From NCBI RefSeq assembly GCF_900198625.1, contig NZ_FZPK01000016.1, positions 1 to 44,176 on the forward strand: a stretch of 44,176 nt of DNA, read 5' to 3'. Positions 1 to 8,331 of this stretch are shown here, piece after piece (position 1 is the stretch's first letter; each line of letters starts with the position of its first letter). The position numbers and the translations under genes were made by a program. The DNA is from Helicobacter rappini (lineage in GTDB: Bacteria > Campylobacterota > Campylobacteria > Campylobacterales > Helicobacteraceae). The notes under the pieces were generated by a model, which did no database searches, was not told the origin of the DNA, and saw nothing but the letters and a program-made list of their open reading frames with translations.

Positions 1-1382
1 TCTGTTTCAAACTTATATGCCTTATATACTTGTAAAAAGTCTTCGCTAAAGACATTGCCCTCTTTTAGATACTCTCTATCCGCAAGCATTTCTTCAATAG
101 CACTACGCAATGTGTGCGGTAATTGCTTAATGCCTTTATCTCTAATTTCATCAAGGCTTAATTCAAAAAGATTAATATCCATAGGCTCACCCGGATTTGT
201 CTTTTTTATAATGCCATCAAGTCCTGCCATAAATAGACTAGCAAAGGCTAGATAAGGATTACTCGAGCTATCTGGGAATCTAAACTCCATTCTTTTTGCT
301 TTCTCCCCTTGATTGTATGGAATCCTAACACTTGCACTTCTATTTTGCGCAGAATATGTTAGAATGCTTGGGGCTTCAAAGCCCGGTATCAGCCTTTTGT
401 ATGAATTTGTGCTAGCATTTGTAAAGGCTGCTACACTTCTTGCATGTTTCAACACACCGCCTAAAAAATGCAATGCCATTTCGCTAAGCCCTTGATATTT
501 ATCACCTGCAAAGCAATTTTTACCATCTTTCCATATACTGATATGCACATGCATACCGCTACCATTATCGCCATATAGGGGCTTTGGCATGAAGGTAGCA
601 GTTTTGCCATTTAGATGTGCTACCATTTTTACGACATACTTTAGCTTTTGCACATTATCTGCTGCTTCTATCATATTGCCAAAACGCACACCGATTTCAC
701 ACTGCCCTTGTGCGACTTCATGATGCACGACAAATGTTTCTAGCCCCACTTGATTTAGCACCTTTACCATTTCTGCACGAATATCTACTAAGGAATCAAC
801 AGGGGCAACAGGAAAATATCCACCTTTTAAGCCGGGTCTGTGTCCTATATTACTCCCACCTTCAAATGTCCTATCTCTATTCCATTCTCCATCTTCTGTA
901 TCCACTTCATAATATTGACAATTTACAGAATCTCGCATTTTAATACTATCAAATACAAAAAATTCATTTTCAGGTCCAAAATACGCACTATCGCCAATGC
1001 CTAAATCAACTAAATGCCGCATAGCTCTTTTAACGATACTTCTAGGGCATTTCTCATAAGGCTCATTTTTATAAATATCCCAAATATCACAAAATACCAC
1101 GATTGTTGTATCCGCAGTAAAAGGATCGATAAAATATCGCACAAGCTCTGGGATAAGTATCATATCAGATTTATTGATAGGTTGCCATGCGGCAAGACTT
1201 GAGCCATCAAATGGAATACCTACTTTAAAAGTATCAGAATCAATAGCTGACATCGAGAAGCTTATATGATGCCAAGTCCCTTTTATATCTGTGAATCTAA
1301 AATCTACAAATTCTACTTCATTTGCTTTACAAAAATCAAAAAAAATCTCAATAGATTCTGGTGTGTTATGTGTGCTAGTCAT
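1..1382 (-). CDS. glnA: Glutamine synthetase type I, 3'-truncated by window edge
   Basis: Makes glutamine from glutamate, ammonia and ATP in the cytoplasm, as a dodecamer in the type I family. About 460 codons are visible; the last 20 or so residues lie beyond the window. The ATG is preceded by AAGGAG at good spacing. Visible family motifs include GPENEFF, the [15 protein letters not shown] region, the [11 protein letters not shown]/metal segment and NRSASVRIP. The position of the adenylylated Tyr (NLYDLP in enterics) reads NLFELS, so a Phe replaces it. The same loss is known in H. pylori GlnA, so adenylylation control is not expected here. Confidence is very high. Confidence 0.97.
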   Translation of the reverse strand, partial: MTSTHNTPESIEIFFDFCKANEVEFVDFRFTDIKGTWHHISFSMSAIDSDTFKVGIPFDGSSLAAWQPINKSDMILIPELVRYFIDPFTADTTIVVFCDIWDIYKNEPYEKCPRSIVKRAMRHLVDLGIGDSAYFGPENEFFVFDSIKMRDSVNCQYYEVDTEDGEWNRDRTFEGGSNIGHRPGLKGGYFPVAPVDSLVDIRAEMVKVLNQVGLETFVVHHEVAQGQCEIGVRFGNMIEAADNVQKLKYVVKMVAHLNGKTATFMPKPLYGDNGSGMHVHISIWKDGKNCFAGDKYQGLSEMALHFLGGVLKHARSVAAFTNASTNSYKRLIPGFEAPSILTYSAQNRSASVRIPYNQGEKAKRMEFRFPDSSSNPYLAFASLFMAGLDGIIKKTNPGEPMDINLFELSLDEIRDKGIKQLPHTLRSAIEEMLADREYLKEGNVFSEDFLQVYKAYKFET

Positions 1383-1415
1383 ACTTAAGACTCCTTTTTT
1401 ACTTGCTAAAGCGGG

Positions 1416-1421
1416 ATTATA
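1416..1421 (-). promoter_or_regulatory. -10 box of glnA (TATAAT)
   Basis: On the minus strand a perfect TATAAT lies 34 nt upstream of the glnA ATG. No clear -35 box is visible, as is usual for Campylobacterota vegetative promoters. Confidence 0.55.
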
Positions 1422-1500
1422 GCATTTTACATAGAATAAAAAATAAATAGCCTATAAAATGCACTAAAGCCCTAGCAAATAAAGGATATCATATTAGACT

Positions 1501-2874
1501 TTATGATAAAAATTTCTCTTTGAAACTAGCCACAAAGACAACTAAAATGATAATAGGGATAATATATTTCACATATAAAAACCAAATATTTACAATACCC
1601 GCATATTTTTCGCTTCCTTGCAATATTTCTTGCTTTGCTTCATCTTTAAGCACCCAACCTACAAAGATAGCACAACCAAGGGAAGTAAAGATAAAAAATA
1701 TAGTCGCACTAATATCATCAAAGGCATCAAATATACTCTTTCCTAGAATCTTTATATCACTCCATGCGTTATCACCCAAGATTGAGGGGATATTACCAAG
1801 CACAAACACCACACTTAAAACAAGGAATACCGCTACTTTTTTATTCATACCAAATTTCTCTTCTAACACAACGATTAAAACTTGAAAATTTGGCAATGAA
1901 GTCGTAAATGCCGCAAGCATAAGCAAGCAGAAAAATGCAACCATAAAAATCGTGCCGCCATGCATTTTAGAAAACACAATAGGCAAACTCTCAAATACAA
2001 GGCTAGGACCAGCAGCAGGATCTACACCAAAGCTAAAGAGTGATGGGAAAATCATAAAGCCAGCTACAACTGCAATTAAAGTATTAACAACACCAGTAAT
2101 CACAGAGGTTTTAATAAGCTGTTCATTTTTATGCAAATGCGATGAAAGCGTAATCATAACGCCAAATCCAAGCGATAATGCAAAGAATACTTGCCCCAAT
2201 ACTACAATGAATAAATCAAGTGTGATTTTACTAAAATCAGGTGTTAAGTAGTATCTAATGCCCTCCATAGCACCATCTAAAGTAACATTTCGTATAACCA
2301 TGCCAATCATAAGGCAGAAAAGCAGAGGCATGAGAATCTTTGCAGCCTTTTCGATTCCATTAATAACACCGCGAGTTAAAACAATATAGTTTGCCAAAAC
2401 AAAAAAGAAAGTAGCAATACTTACTGCAAGTGGTGCATGAACGACACTCGATTCCCAAAATGCCTTTGTCTCACTAGCAGAAAGCGTATGCGAGAGAGAA
2501 AGTGAGCCTGTTATACTATTAAAAATATAGTTTAAAACCCAACCACCAATCACCATGTAATACGCCATAATACCAAAACAGCCAATAAGTCCAGTAATGC
2601 CTATGATCTTCCAAAGCGGCGATATAGGTTTGCCATTTGCTGTGCCACTAAAGCAATCAAAAGAGTTTTTATGCATGCGTCTGCCAATCGCATTTTCAAC
2701 AAGAATCATGGGGATTCCGATTAGAATCATCGCTATACAAAATGTAAGCACATACGCACCACCACCATTTTGCCCGACCATATAGGGAAAACGCCATGTA
2801 GCCCCAAAGCCTATTGTCGCACCAGCAACGGTTAAAATATATGCGAGTTGAGAACTCCAAACAGGTCTTTGCAT
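1501..2874 (-). CDS. Sodium-dependent transporter, NSS/SNF family
   Basis: A 457-residue inner-membrane symporter of the neurotransmitter:sodium symporter family (LeuT/TnaT/MhsT type), probably taking up an amino acid with Na+. Hydrophobic segments run along the whole length, giving about 11-12 helices. The unwound part of helix 1 is visible as AGATIGFGATWRFPY followed by QNGGGAY, the family's sodium and substrate site. I chose the ATG at 2874 because AAGGA lies just upstream; an earlier non-ATG start at 2901 would add nine residues without a better ribosome site. H. pylori has two adjacent NSS genes but only one is here. The substrate cannot be told from sequence. Confidence 0.92.
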   Translation of the reverse strand: MQRPVWSSQLAYILTVAGATIGFGATWRFPYMVGQNGGGAYVLTFCIAMILIGIPMILVENAIGRRMHKNSFDCFSGTANGKPISPLWKIIGITGLIGCFGIMAYYMVIGGWVLNYIFNSITGSLSLSHTLSASETKAFWESSVVHAPLAVSIATFFFVLANYIVLTRGVINGIEKAAKILMPLLFCLMIGMVIRNVTLDGAMEGIRYYLTPDFSKITLDLFIVVLGQVFFALSLGFGVMITLSSHLHKNEQLIKTSVITGVVNTLIAVVAGFMIFPSLFSFGVDPAAGPSLVFESLPIVFSKMHGGTIFMVAFFCLLMLAAFTTSLPNFQVLIVVLEEKFGMNKKVAVFLVLSVVFVLGNIPSILGDNAWSDIKILGKSIFDAFDDISATIFFIFTSLGCAIFVGWVLKDEAKQEILQGSEKYAGIVNIWFLYVKYIIPIIILVVFVASFKEKFLS

Positions 2875-3422
2875 ACTAATCCTTATTATGTAAAATGTCA
2901 AATCATTTAAGTAACTTGATAATCAATCATGATTCATTTATGTAAATAAATATGATAAACAAGATTATCAAAAAATAACAAAAAAGCTAATTTTTACAAA
3001 AAGTAACATAATAGAATCTATGTCATAAGAATAATGTTTTATGTAAAAGAAAATCGCTTGATTGCCATCATAAATGTAGAATAAAGTAAAAACTGCATGT
3101 TATAAACGCCAATAAGACAAAAGCAATAGATATATAATATTGTGAATATTTAAAAAATTATTACCAATTTACACAGACAGAAATTATAGATTCTGCAACA
3201 AATAAAAATATTTCATCTTCCCAAAGGGTCAATATGGTAATAAACATGCGCTAGATTTCCATATAGCTCAATTACATCTATAACCAGCACACACTGCAAT
3301 AAGCTATACAATACGATTAACAACATGAGATTTATTGTGAATCTAGAATTCAAGATAAAGCTAATCCAATAGAACTAAATTCAATAGCCCATAGGTGCGT
3401 TGTAGAGAGAAAAAGTGTAGGG
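2875..3422. other. Non-coding stretch between NSS transporter and fliW
   Basis: About 550 bases, very AT-rich, with stops in all frames. It must hold the NSS promoter (minus strand) at its left end and the fliW 3' end at its right. I see no tRNA, convincing hairpin or gene remnant in it. Confidence 0.5.
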
Positions 3423-3836
3423 TTATGCTTGCGGTTGTGCGTCCGTATCCTGTGGATAGTAGTTAGCTATTGGTTCTGCGAGTTTATAATGTGGGTATTT
3501 AATGCTATCAAGGACGATTTGAGCCATAGTGAGATTGTCAAAGTTAAAAACTAAAGGTGCAAGGAAATTAATCGTTGAGCGTTCAATTGGATTTTGCATA
3601 ACCATGATATTAGCGGTTAGAATATTTTTACTATTTTCTAAATCAAGCAATAGTTTTAATGCCATAGGCACTTCAAATTCATAAGTTTCGCGTAAAACAA
3701 ATGGATTAACTAGAGTAAAAATTGGTGTCGCATCATCAGCATTTGTTAATCGCAGAAAAACTTCATCAAGCTTTTCTAGCTTCATCTTATTAACATGCTC
3801 AAAACCTAAAATTGGCGACTTGACTTCAAAAATCAT
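3423..3836 (-). CDS. fliW: Flagellar assembly factor FliW
   Basis: A 137-residue protein matching FliW along its length, with the N-terminal ILGFE motif and a central stretch [14 protein letters not shown]. In other bacteria FliW binds flagellin and antagonises the translational repressor CsrA, coupling flagellin synthesis to secretion. The ATG at 3836 is favoured because GGAG sits eight bases upstream; an ATG seven codons earlier has no comparable site. It is divergent from bamD-lon, the same neighbourhood as the H. pylori HP1377-HP1379 region. A flagellin gene, flaB, lies in this window at 37383, so a likely partner is present. Confidence 0.9.
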   Translation of the reverse strand: MIFEVKSPILGFEHVNKMKLEKLDEVFLRLTNADDATPIFTLVNPFVLRETYEFEVPMALKLLLDLENSKNILTANIMVMQNPIERSTINFLAPLVFNFDNLTMAQIVLDSIKYPHYKLAEPIANYYPQDTDAQPQA

Positions 3837-3979
3837 AACACTCTCCGAGATTAACATTATAAGTTGCGAATGCTACATACACAATGCTTTTAGTATTTCT
3901 TAAGCCCTTAAAGCTATATAGCAAAATGAATATTTTACCAAAAAGTTTATAAATATGCAAACATAACACGAATTTTTTA

Positions 3980-3985
3980 TATAAT
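3980..3985 (+). promoter_or_regulatory. -10 box upstream of bamD-lon
   Basis: TATAAT sits 34 nt upstream of the bamD TTG start inside a T-rich tract, typical of epsilonproteobacterial sigma-70 promoters that lack a -35 box. Confidence 0.5.
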
Positions 3986-4013
3986 ATCGTTTATTTTTTA
4001 AGCGGAGTTTATT

Positions 4014-4691
4014 TTGCAAAATAAAACACTTTACAATACATTTTCTTCCCATTCTACCATGTTATTATGCCTATTTTTATCATGCTTGTTTATGGCATGT
4101 AGTAATAAGGATAAAGAAGTTGTCTATAATCAACCAGCAAGTTTTTGGTATGAAGGAATCTTTAAAAACATACGACTTGGGAATCTAGAGACAGCTGATA
4201 GCCACTTTTCTTCCTTACAAAGCGAGCATTTAAACTCGCCACTTATACCAGAGGCAATGTTAGCCTTAGGACAAGCTCATTTAAGTAATGAAGAATATAT
4301 TTTATCTGACTTTTATTTTAAAGAATATTTAAAGCGATATGGGAATGCAAATAATGCCGATTATATTAGCTTTTTGCGGTTAAAATCACATTTATACGCA
4401 TTTAAAAACGCTTCAAAAGATCAACAATTTATGACAGATTCTATAATCTTAATACAAGAATTTATGGAGAAATATCCAAATAGTAGATACATGCCTTTCG
4501 TGCATGAAATGGAAGTAAAATTTGTGCTTGGACAAAATGAGCTGAATAAGGCTATTGCAAGAGTGTATGAAAAAAACGATCAAAAAGAAGCAGAACAGAT
4601 ATATAAGGAAAGAATAGATTCTGACTTGCAGGAAGCCACAAAGCCAACACCATCAAAGGTGCCATGGTATATGGTGCTACTCAACTGGTAG
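4014..4691 (+). CDS. bamD: Outer membrane assembly lipoprotein BamD (ComL-like)
   Basis: A 225-residue lipoprotein of the BAM complex that inserts beta-barrel proteins in the outer membrane. The N-terminus has a hydrophobic signal ending in a lipobox-like FMAC with Cys29. The rest reads as TPR helices, for example the ASFWYEGIF and ALGQAHLSNEEY segments. The best start is TTG at 4014, because GGAG lies nine bases upstream; the next ATG (4059) would leave only a short signal. It ends 30 bp before lon and probably shares its transcript. The order bamD-lon matches H. pylori HP1378-HP1379, annotated there as competence lipoprotein. Confidence 0.88.
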   Translation: MQNKTLYNTFSSHSTMLLCLFLSCLFMACSNKDKEVVYNQPASFWYEGIFKNIRLGNLETADSHFSSLQSEHLNSPLIPEAMLALGQAHLSNEEYILSDFYFKEYLKRYGNANNADYISFLRLKSHLYAFKNASKDQQFMTDSIILIQEFMEKYPNSRYMPFVHEMEVKFVLGQNELNKAIARVYEKNDQKEAEQIYKERIDSDLQEATKPTPSKVPWYMVLLNW

Positions 4692-4721
4692 AAAATATAT
4701 AAATACAAAGAAAGGATTATT

Positions 4722-7229
4722 ATGGATAAAGAAAATGAAGCATTAGTTACATTGCCTGTCGTTGTAGAAGAGGAAATGTTTGTATTTCCTTTTATCATTG
4801 CCCCCATTTTTATCTCGGATAAAGCAAATATAGCGGCCGTGCAAAAGGCTCAAAAAGGTAATGAAAATATATTTGTAGTATGTGCGAAAAATAATCCAAA
4901 AGATAATGATGTGCCCTTCTATGATGTGGGCGTTGTGGGTAAAATCATGCGTAAGGTGAGTTTGCCTGATGGGCGTATAAAGATTCTATTTCAAGGAATT
5001 TCAAAGGGCAAAATCACAGAGATCATCAATGTAGAGCCACTAGAAGCACAGATTGAAGTCATCACTTATAAGCCAAGCAATAAGCAGACAATAGACGCAC
5101 TTCTAGCAGTGTTTATGGAAAAGATTAATGCCCTAGCACATTTAAGTCAAAACATTTCGCCTGATTTATTACGCAATATTGAAAGCACAGATGATCCAAA
5201 TAAAGTTGTAGATTTAGTAACTTCTACTTTGCGATTAAAAAAGGAGCAAAGCTATATTCTATTCTCTAGCAATGATACAGAAGATAGGCTTATGCTTGCT
5301 ACTCAAATGGTGCTAGAAGAGATTGAAACGCAAAAATTACAAAAAGATATAAAATCAAAAGTGCATACAAAAATGGATCAAATTAATCGCGAATTTTTCC
5401 TAAAAGAGCAATTAAAACAGATTCAAAAAGAGCTAGGCATTGATAAACAACGAGATGAGGAGATAGACCAATATTATAGCAAACTAGAAGAGTTAAAAAG
5501 CGGTATGCACGAAGACGCATATAAAGAGATTAAAAAGCAAATTGATAGATTATCCCGTGCTCACCCTGATAGCTCTGATGCAAATATGGTGCAAAACTAT
5601 GTAGAATGGATGCTAGAGATTCCATTTACAAGCATAAGCAGTAAAAAGCTAAGCATTAAAAATGTAGAAAAGCAATTAAGTAGCGATCATTACTCACTCG
5701 TTGATGCAAAGCAAAGGATTGTAGAATATTTTGCAGTCAAACAGCTTTTAGAGCAAAGAGCAAAGGATAAAGCAAGTGAATCTAAAAGAATAGAATCTAA
5801 AAAAGAAGAGTTAAAAGAATATTCTAAAAACGATGAGACTATCAATACAAACGAAAAGCATAAAGGCACTATCCTTTGCTTTTATGGTGCACCCGGCGTG
5901 GGTAAAACTAGCCTTGCAAACTCCATAGCTACTGCACTTAACAGACCGCTTGTAAGGATTGCACTAGGTGGATTAGAAGATGTGAATGAATTGAGGGGGC
6001 ATAGACGCACCTATCTAGGCTCAATGCCGGGTAGAATCGTGCAAGGCTTAATAGATTCTAAAAAGATGAATCCAGTCGTTGTGCTTGATGAAATCGATAA
6101 GATTGTAAGGGGGGTAAGGGGCGATCCTACAAGTGTGCTTTTAGAGATTCTAGACCCAGAGCAGAATGTGAGTTTTAGAGACTATTACGCAAACTTTAGC
6201 ATAGATTTATCGCAAGTCGTATTTATCGCAACGGCAAATGATATTTCACTCATTCCAGCACCGCTTAGAGATAGAATGGAGTTTATAGAAATCAGCAGCT
6301 ACACACCGCAGGAAAAATACGAAATAGCAAAAAAATATCTCATTCCACAAGAGATTAAAAATCACGGCTTACGACCAGATGAGATAAAAATCTCTAAAGA
6401 CGCCATAGAGACCATTATCCACAATTACACAAGGGAAGCAGGGGTAAGGAATCTCCGCAGGAAAATCGCACAAATCATGCGTAAAGCCGCAGTCGAGATT
6501 CTAAGCAATAAGGCACAGACTATACAAGTAGGCGTGAAAGATTTAACAAGATTATTGAAAAAAAGTGTATTTGAGATTGACAAAGCAGAGAGAAAGCCAA
6601 GGCTTGGTGTAGTCAATGGACTAGCATGGACGGCAGTTGGCGGCGATGTATTAAAGATTGAGGCATTATCCCTGCTTGGTAAGGGTAATCTAAAACTCAC
6701 AGGGCAATTAGGCGATGTGATGAAAGAATCTGCCTATATCGCTTACTCTGTTGTGAAAAATAGACTTGATAATACCCTGCAAAAAGACTTTAAAAAGTTG
6801 AATGCTAAATCGAGTAATACAGAATCTAAAGACAACACAGAAACCACAAAAGATACAGAATCTAGCACCTATAAAAGCCCAACAGAAACGCTTGATATTC
6901 ACTTGCATGTCCCAGAGGGTGCTACGCCAAAAGATGGTCCTAGTGCTGGCATTACCATGGCGTGTGCTATTGCTTCAATCCTATTTGATAAAAATGTAAG
7001 GCAAGATGTGGCAATGACGGGTGAGCTTAACCTTAGCGGTGAAGTCCTGCCTATTGGAGGGCTTAAAGAAAAGCTTATAGCAGCCTATAAAGCAGATATT
7101 AAAAAAGCTCTAATCCCGCTTAAAAACTATAAAAGAGATTTAGAAGATATACCAAAAGAAGTGCAACAAAACCTAGAGATAATTGCCGTCCAAAACATTG
7201 ATGAAGTCTTTAAACATGTGCTTTTGTAG
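4722..7229 (+). CDS. lon: ATP-dependent protease Lon
   Basis: An 835-residue AAA+ serine protease that degrades misfolded and regulatory proteins in the cytoplasm. The N-terminal substrate domain is followed by a coiled region, the Walker A motif GAPGVGKTS at residues 389-397, Walker B VVVLDEIDKI, and the C-terminal protease domain. The catalytic dyad is Ser741 (in KDGPSAG) and Lys784 (in GGLKEK), 43 residues apart as in E. coli. Two low-complexity charged insertions are visible, near residues 345-380 before Walker A and near 690-725 before the protease domain. Both are rich in codons from the word GAATCT. AAAGGA lies seven bases before the ATG. Confidence 0.97.
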   Translation: MDKENEALVTLPVVVEEEMFVFPFIIAPIFISDKANIAAVQKAQKGNENIFVVCAKNNPKDNDVPFYDVGVVGKIMRKVSLPDGRIKILFQGISKGKITEIINVEPLEAQIEVITYKPSNKQTIDALLAVFMEKINALAHLSQNISPDLLRNIESTDDPNKVVDLVTSTLRLKKEQSYILFSSNDTEDRLMLATQMVLEEIETQKLQKDIKSKVHTKMDQINREFFLKEQLKQIQKELGIDKQRDEEIDQYYSKLEELKSGMHEDAYKEIKKQIDRLSRAHPDSSDANMVQNYVEWMLEIPFTSISSKKLSIKNVEKQLSSDHYSLVDAKQRIVEYFAVKQLLEQRAKDKASESKRIESKKEELKEYSKNDETINTNEKHKGTILCFYGAPGVGKTSLANSIATALNRPLVRIALGGLEDVNELRGHRRTYLGSMPGRIVQGLIDSKKMNPVVVLDEIDKIVRGVRGDPTSVLLEILDPEQNVSFRDYYANFSIDLSQVVFIATANDISLIPAPLRDRMEFIEISSYTPQEKYEIAKKYLIPQEIKNHGLRPDEIKISKDAIETIIHNYTREAGVRNLRRKIAQIMRKAAVEILSNKAQTIQVGVKDLTRLLKKSVFEIDKAERKPRLGVVNGLAWTAVGGDVLKIEALSLLGKGNLKLTGQLGDVMKESAYIAYSVVKNRLDNTLQKDFKKLNAKSSNTESKDNTETTKDTESSTYKSPTETLDIHLHVPEGATPKDGPSAGITMACAIASILFDKNVRQDVAMTGELNLSGEVLPIGGLKEKLIAAYKADIKKALIPLKNYKRDLEDIPKEVQQNLEIIAVQNIDEVFKHVLL

Positions 7230-7490
7230 ATTCTAAGCTACTTTAAAGAATTAGAATCTCTGTAAGTTTAGAGTCTTTTTTGGAATCTGTCTAGTAAGAT
7301 GATAGGTAACACCGAGATTCTATAATTCTTATAGAGTCTATTCTTCACAACTTTATTTTTTGTAATAAATTTAAAATCCTTACTTAATGTATTTCAAATC
7401 TACACTTTCATAAGCAATGGCGAATCTTTTGGTGCATTTTAACAAAATTTTAGATTCCATAATATTAGATGTTTCGCCTTTTTCAAAGGC
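7230..7490. other. Decayed non-coding stretch after lon
   Basis: About 260 bases with no intact gene. An 8-bp inverted repeat (7229-7236 with 7251-7258) just after lon could form a weak hairpin but lacks a T run. A 26-codon minus-strand reading frame (7380-7460) downstream of the P-loop remnant may be more of the same decayed gene. Confidence 0.35.
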
Positions 7491-7673
7491 CTAACATGAC
7501 AACAAGTAGATTCCAATATCATTCTCCACACTAAAAGGTGGATTTTCTAATCATTTTATAAAGCCCATTTTTAGATGATCTAAACTCATATAAGGGTAAT
7601 GATAGATTTCAAGCAACCTTTGTGCCAAAAGCGTTTTGCCCGTATGGCTTTCCCCACCGATTAGAATTATCAT
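7491..7673 (-). pseudogene. Remnant of small P-loop (adenylate-kinase-like) protein
   Basis: A minus-strand frame starts with an ATG that has AAAGG upstream and encodes a clean Walker A, GGESHTGKT, within its first 15 residues. It is followed by a region ending in DHLKMGFIK. An in-frame TGA interrupts it after 40 codons. The same frame then continues for 20 codons of plausible coding sequence (ENPPFSVEND) before a second stop. From memory, related small ATP-binding proteins are near 180-200 residues, so this is a 5' remnant. The exact family is uncertain. Confidence 0.55.
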
Positions 7674-7746
7674 AGTTTTGCCTTTCTGTTTTTTTTGCAT
7701 ATTTTCTTGTATTATAGTATGAAAATTTCACACAAAAAGGACACAA

Positions 7747-8117
7747 ATGCTAACCAAACTCGCACTTATCAGCCTAGGTGGTGGTATAGGGGTGGCGTTA
7801 CGCTTTTATATAGGCTATGGTGTTGTATCTATTTTGCCAAGTCATCTGCATTATAGCTTCATAGCGACATTTTGTATCAATATGTTAGCGTGTTTTGGCA
7901 TAGGGCTATGTGTGGCGATGATAAAAGGGCAAGATTCACTTTATTTGTGTTCCTTACTATCGGTTTGCTTGGGGGATTTAGCACATTTTCTACCTTTAGC
8001 CTAGAAGTGCTAAAACTCCTGCAAAATCATTGTATCCCTACCACAATGCTTTATATGCTACTCTCCAATGTATGTGGAATCTTATGCGTGTGTTTAGGCT
8101 ATGTGTTTAAGGGCTAG
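7747..8117 (+). pseudogene. crcB: Fluoride channel CrcB/Fluc, frameshifted
   Basis: Encodes a small four-helix membrane protein of the Fluc family that exports fluoride as a dimer. The first frame (7747 on) carries the N-terminal GGGIGVALRF motif and FCINMLA, equivalent to the family's Asn-containing second helix. The conserved GGFSTFSTFS motif and the last helix lie in the next frame, ending at 8117. The frames must join near 7930-7960, consistent with loss of a single base. The ATG has AAAAGGA upstream. If the base is truly missing the gene is inactive; a sequencing error is equally possible. Restored length would be about 123 residues, normal for CrcB. Confidence 0.85.
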
Positions 8118-8138
8118 ATTCTACAAAGCTTTAAGATT

Positions 8139-8225
8139 CTAGCCTTTCACATACTTTTGCAAATGTGCTTTATATTCGCTTATGTATCGCTCTATTTGCA
8201 GATTTTTCACCACATAGCCTAACAT
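8139..8225 (-). pseudogene. Short minus-strand gene remnant at the left edge of the R-M locus
   Basis: A 28-codon frame, rich in charged residues (for example QIERYISEYKAH), ends in a proper stop at 8139. Its upstream end meets a copy of the roughly 30-bp repeat at 8218. It looks like the 3' end of a gene cut where the restriction locus begins. The family is not recognised. Confidence 0.3.
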
Positions 8226-8247
8226 CTAATGTAGCTCAAGGGGAAAT
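8218..8247. repeat. R-M-flanking repeat, copy A
   Basis: Shares the core TGTAGCTCAAGGGG with the copy at 13407, and the pattern C-T-A-A-C-A-x-C-T-A-x-TGT with the copy at 16609. It lies just upstream of the main restriction operon. Confidence 0.5.
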
Positions 8248-8296
8248 GTGAGATTCTTATCACTGACAAGATATGATAAGTAGCTGAAAAATTTGT

Positions 8297-8302
8297 TATA
8301 CT
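8297..8302 (+). promoter_or_regulatory. -10 box of the R-M operon
   Basis: TATACT preceded by TGT lies 30 nt upstream of the first R-M gene. No -35 is evident. Confidence 0.45.
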
Positions 8303-8331
8303 TCTGCTTTTTGTAATCACAAAGGAATACA

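Noticed and set aside
2902-3422. A gene in the gap between the NSS transporter and fliW
   Set aside because: All frames are short and AT-driven; no motif, ribosome site or start supports one.
7229-7258. An intrinsic terminator directly after lon
   Set aside because: The inverted repeat is just two facing AGATTCTA-type words with a 14-base loop and no T run; such pairs arise by chance given how common the word is here.
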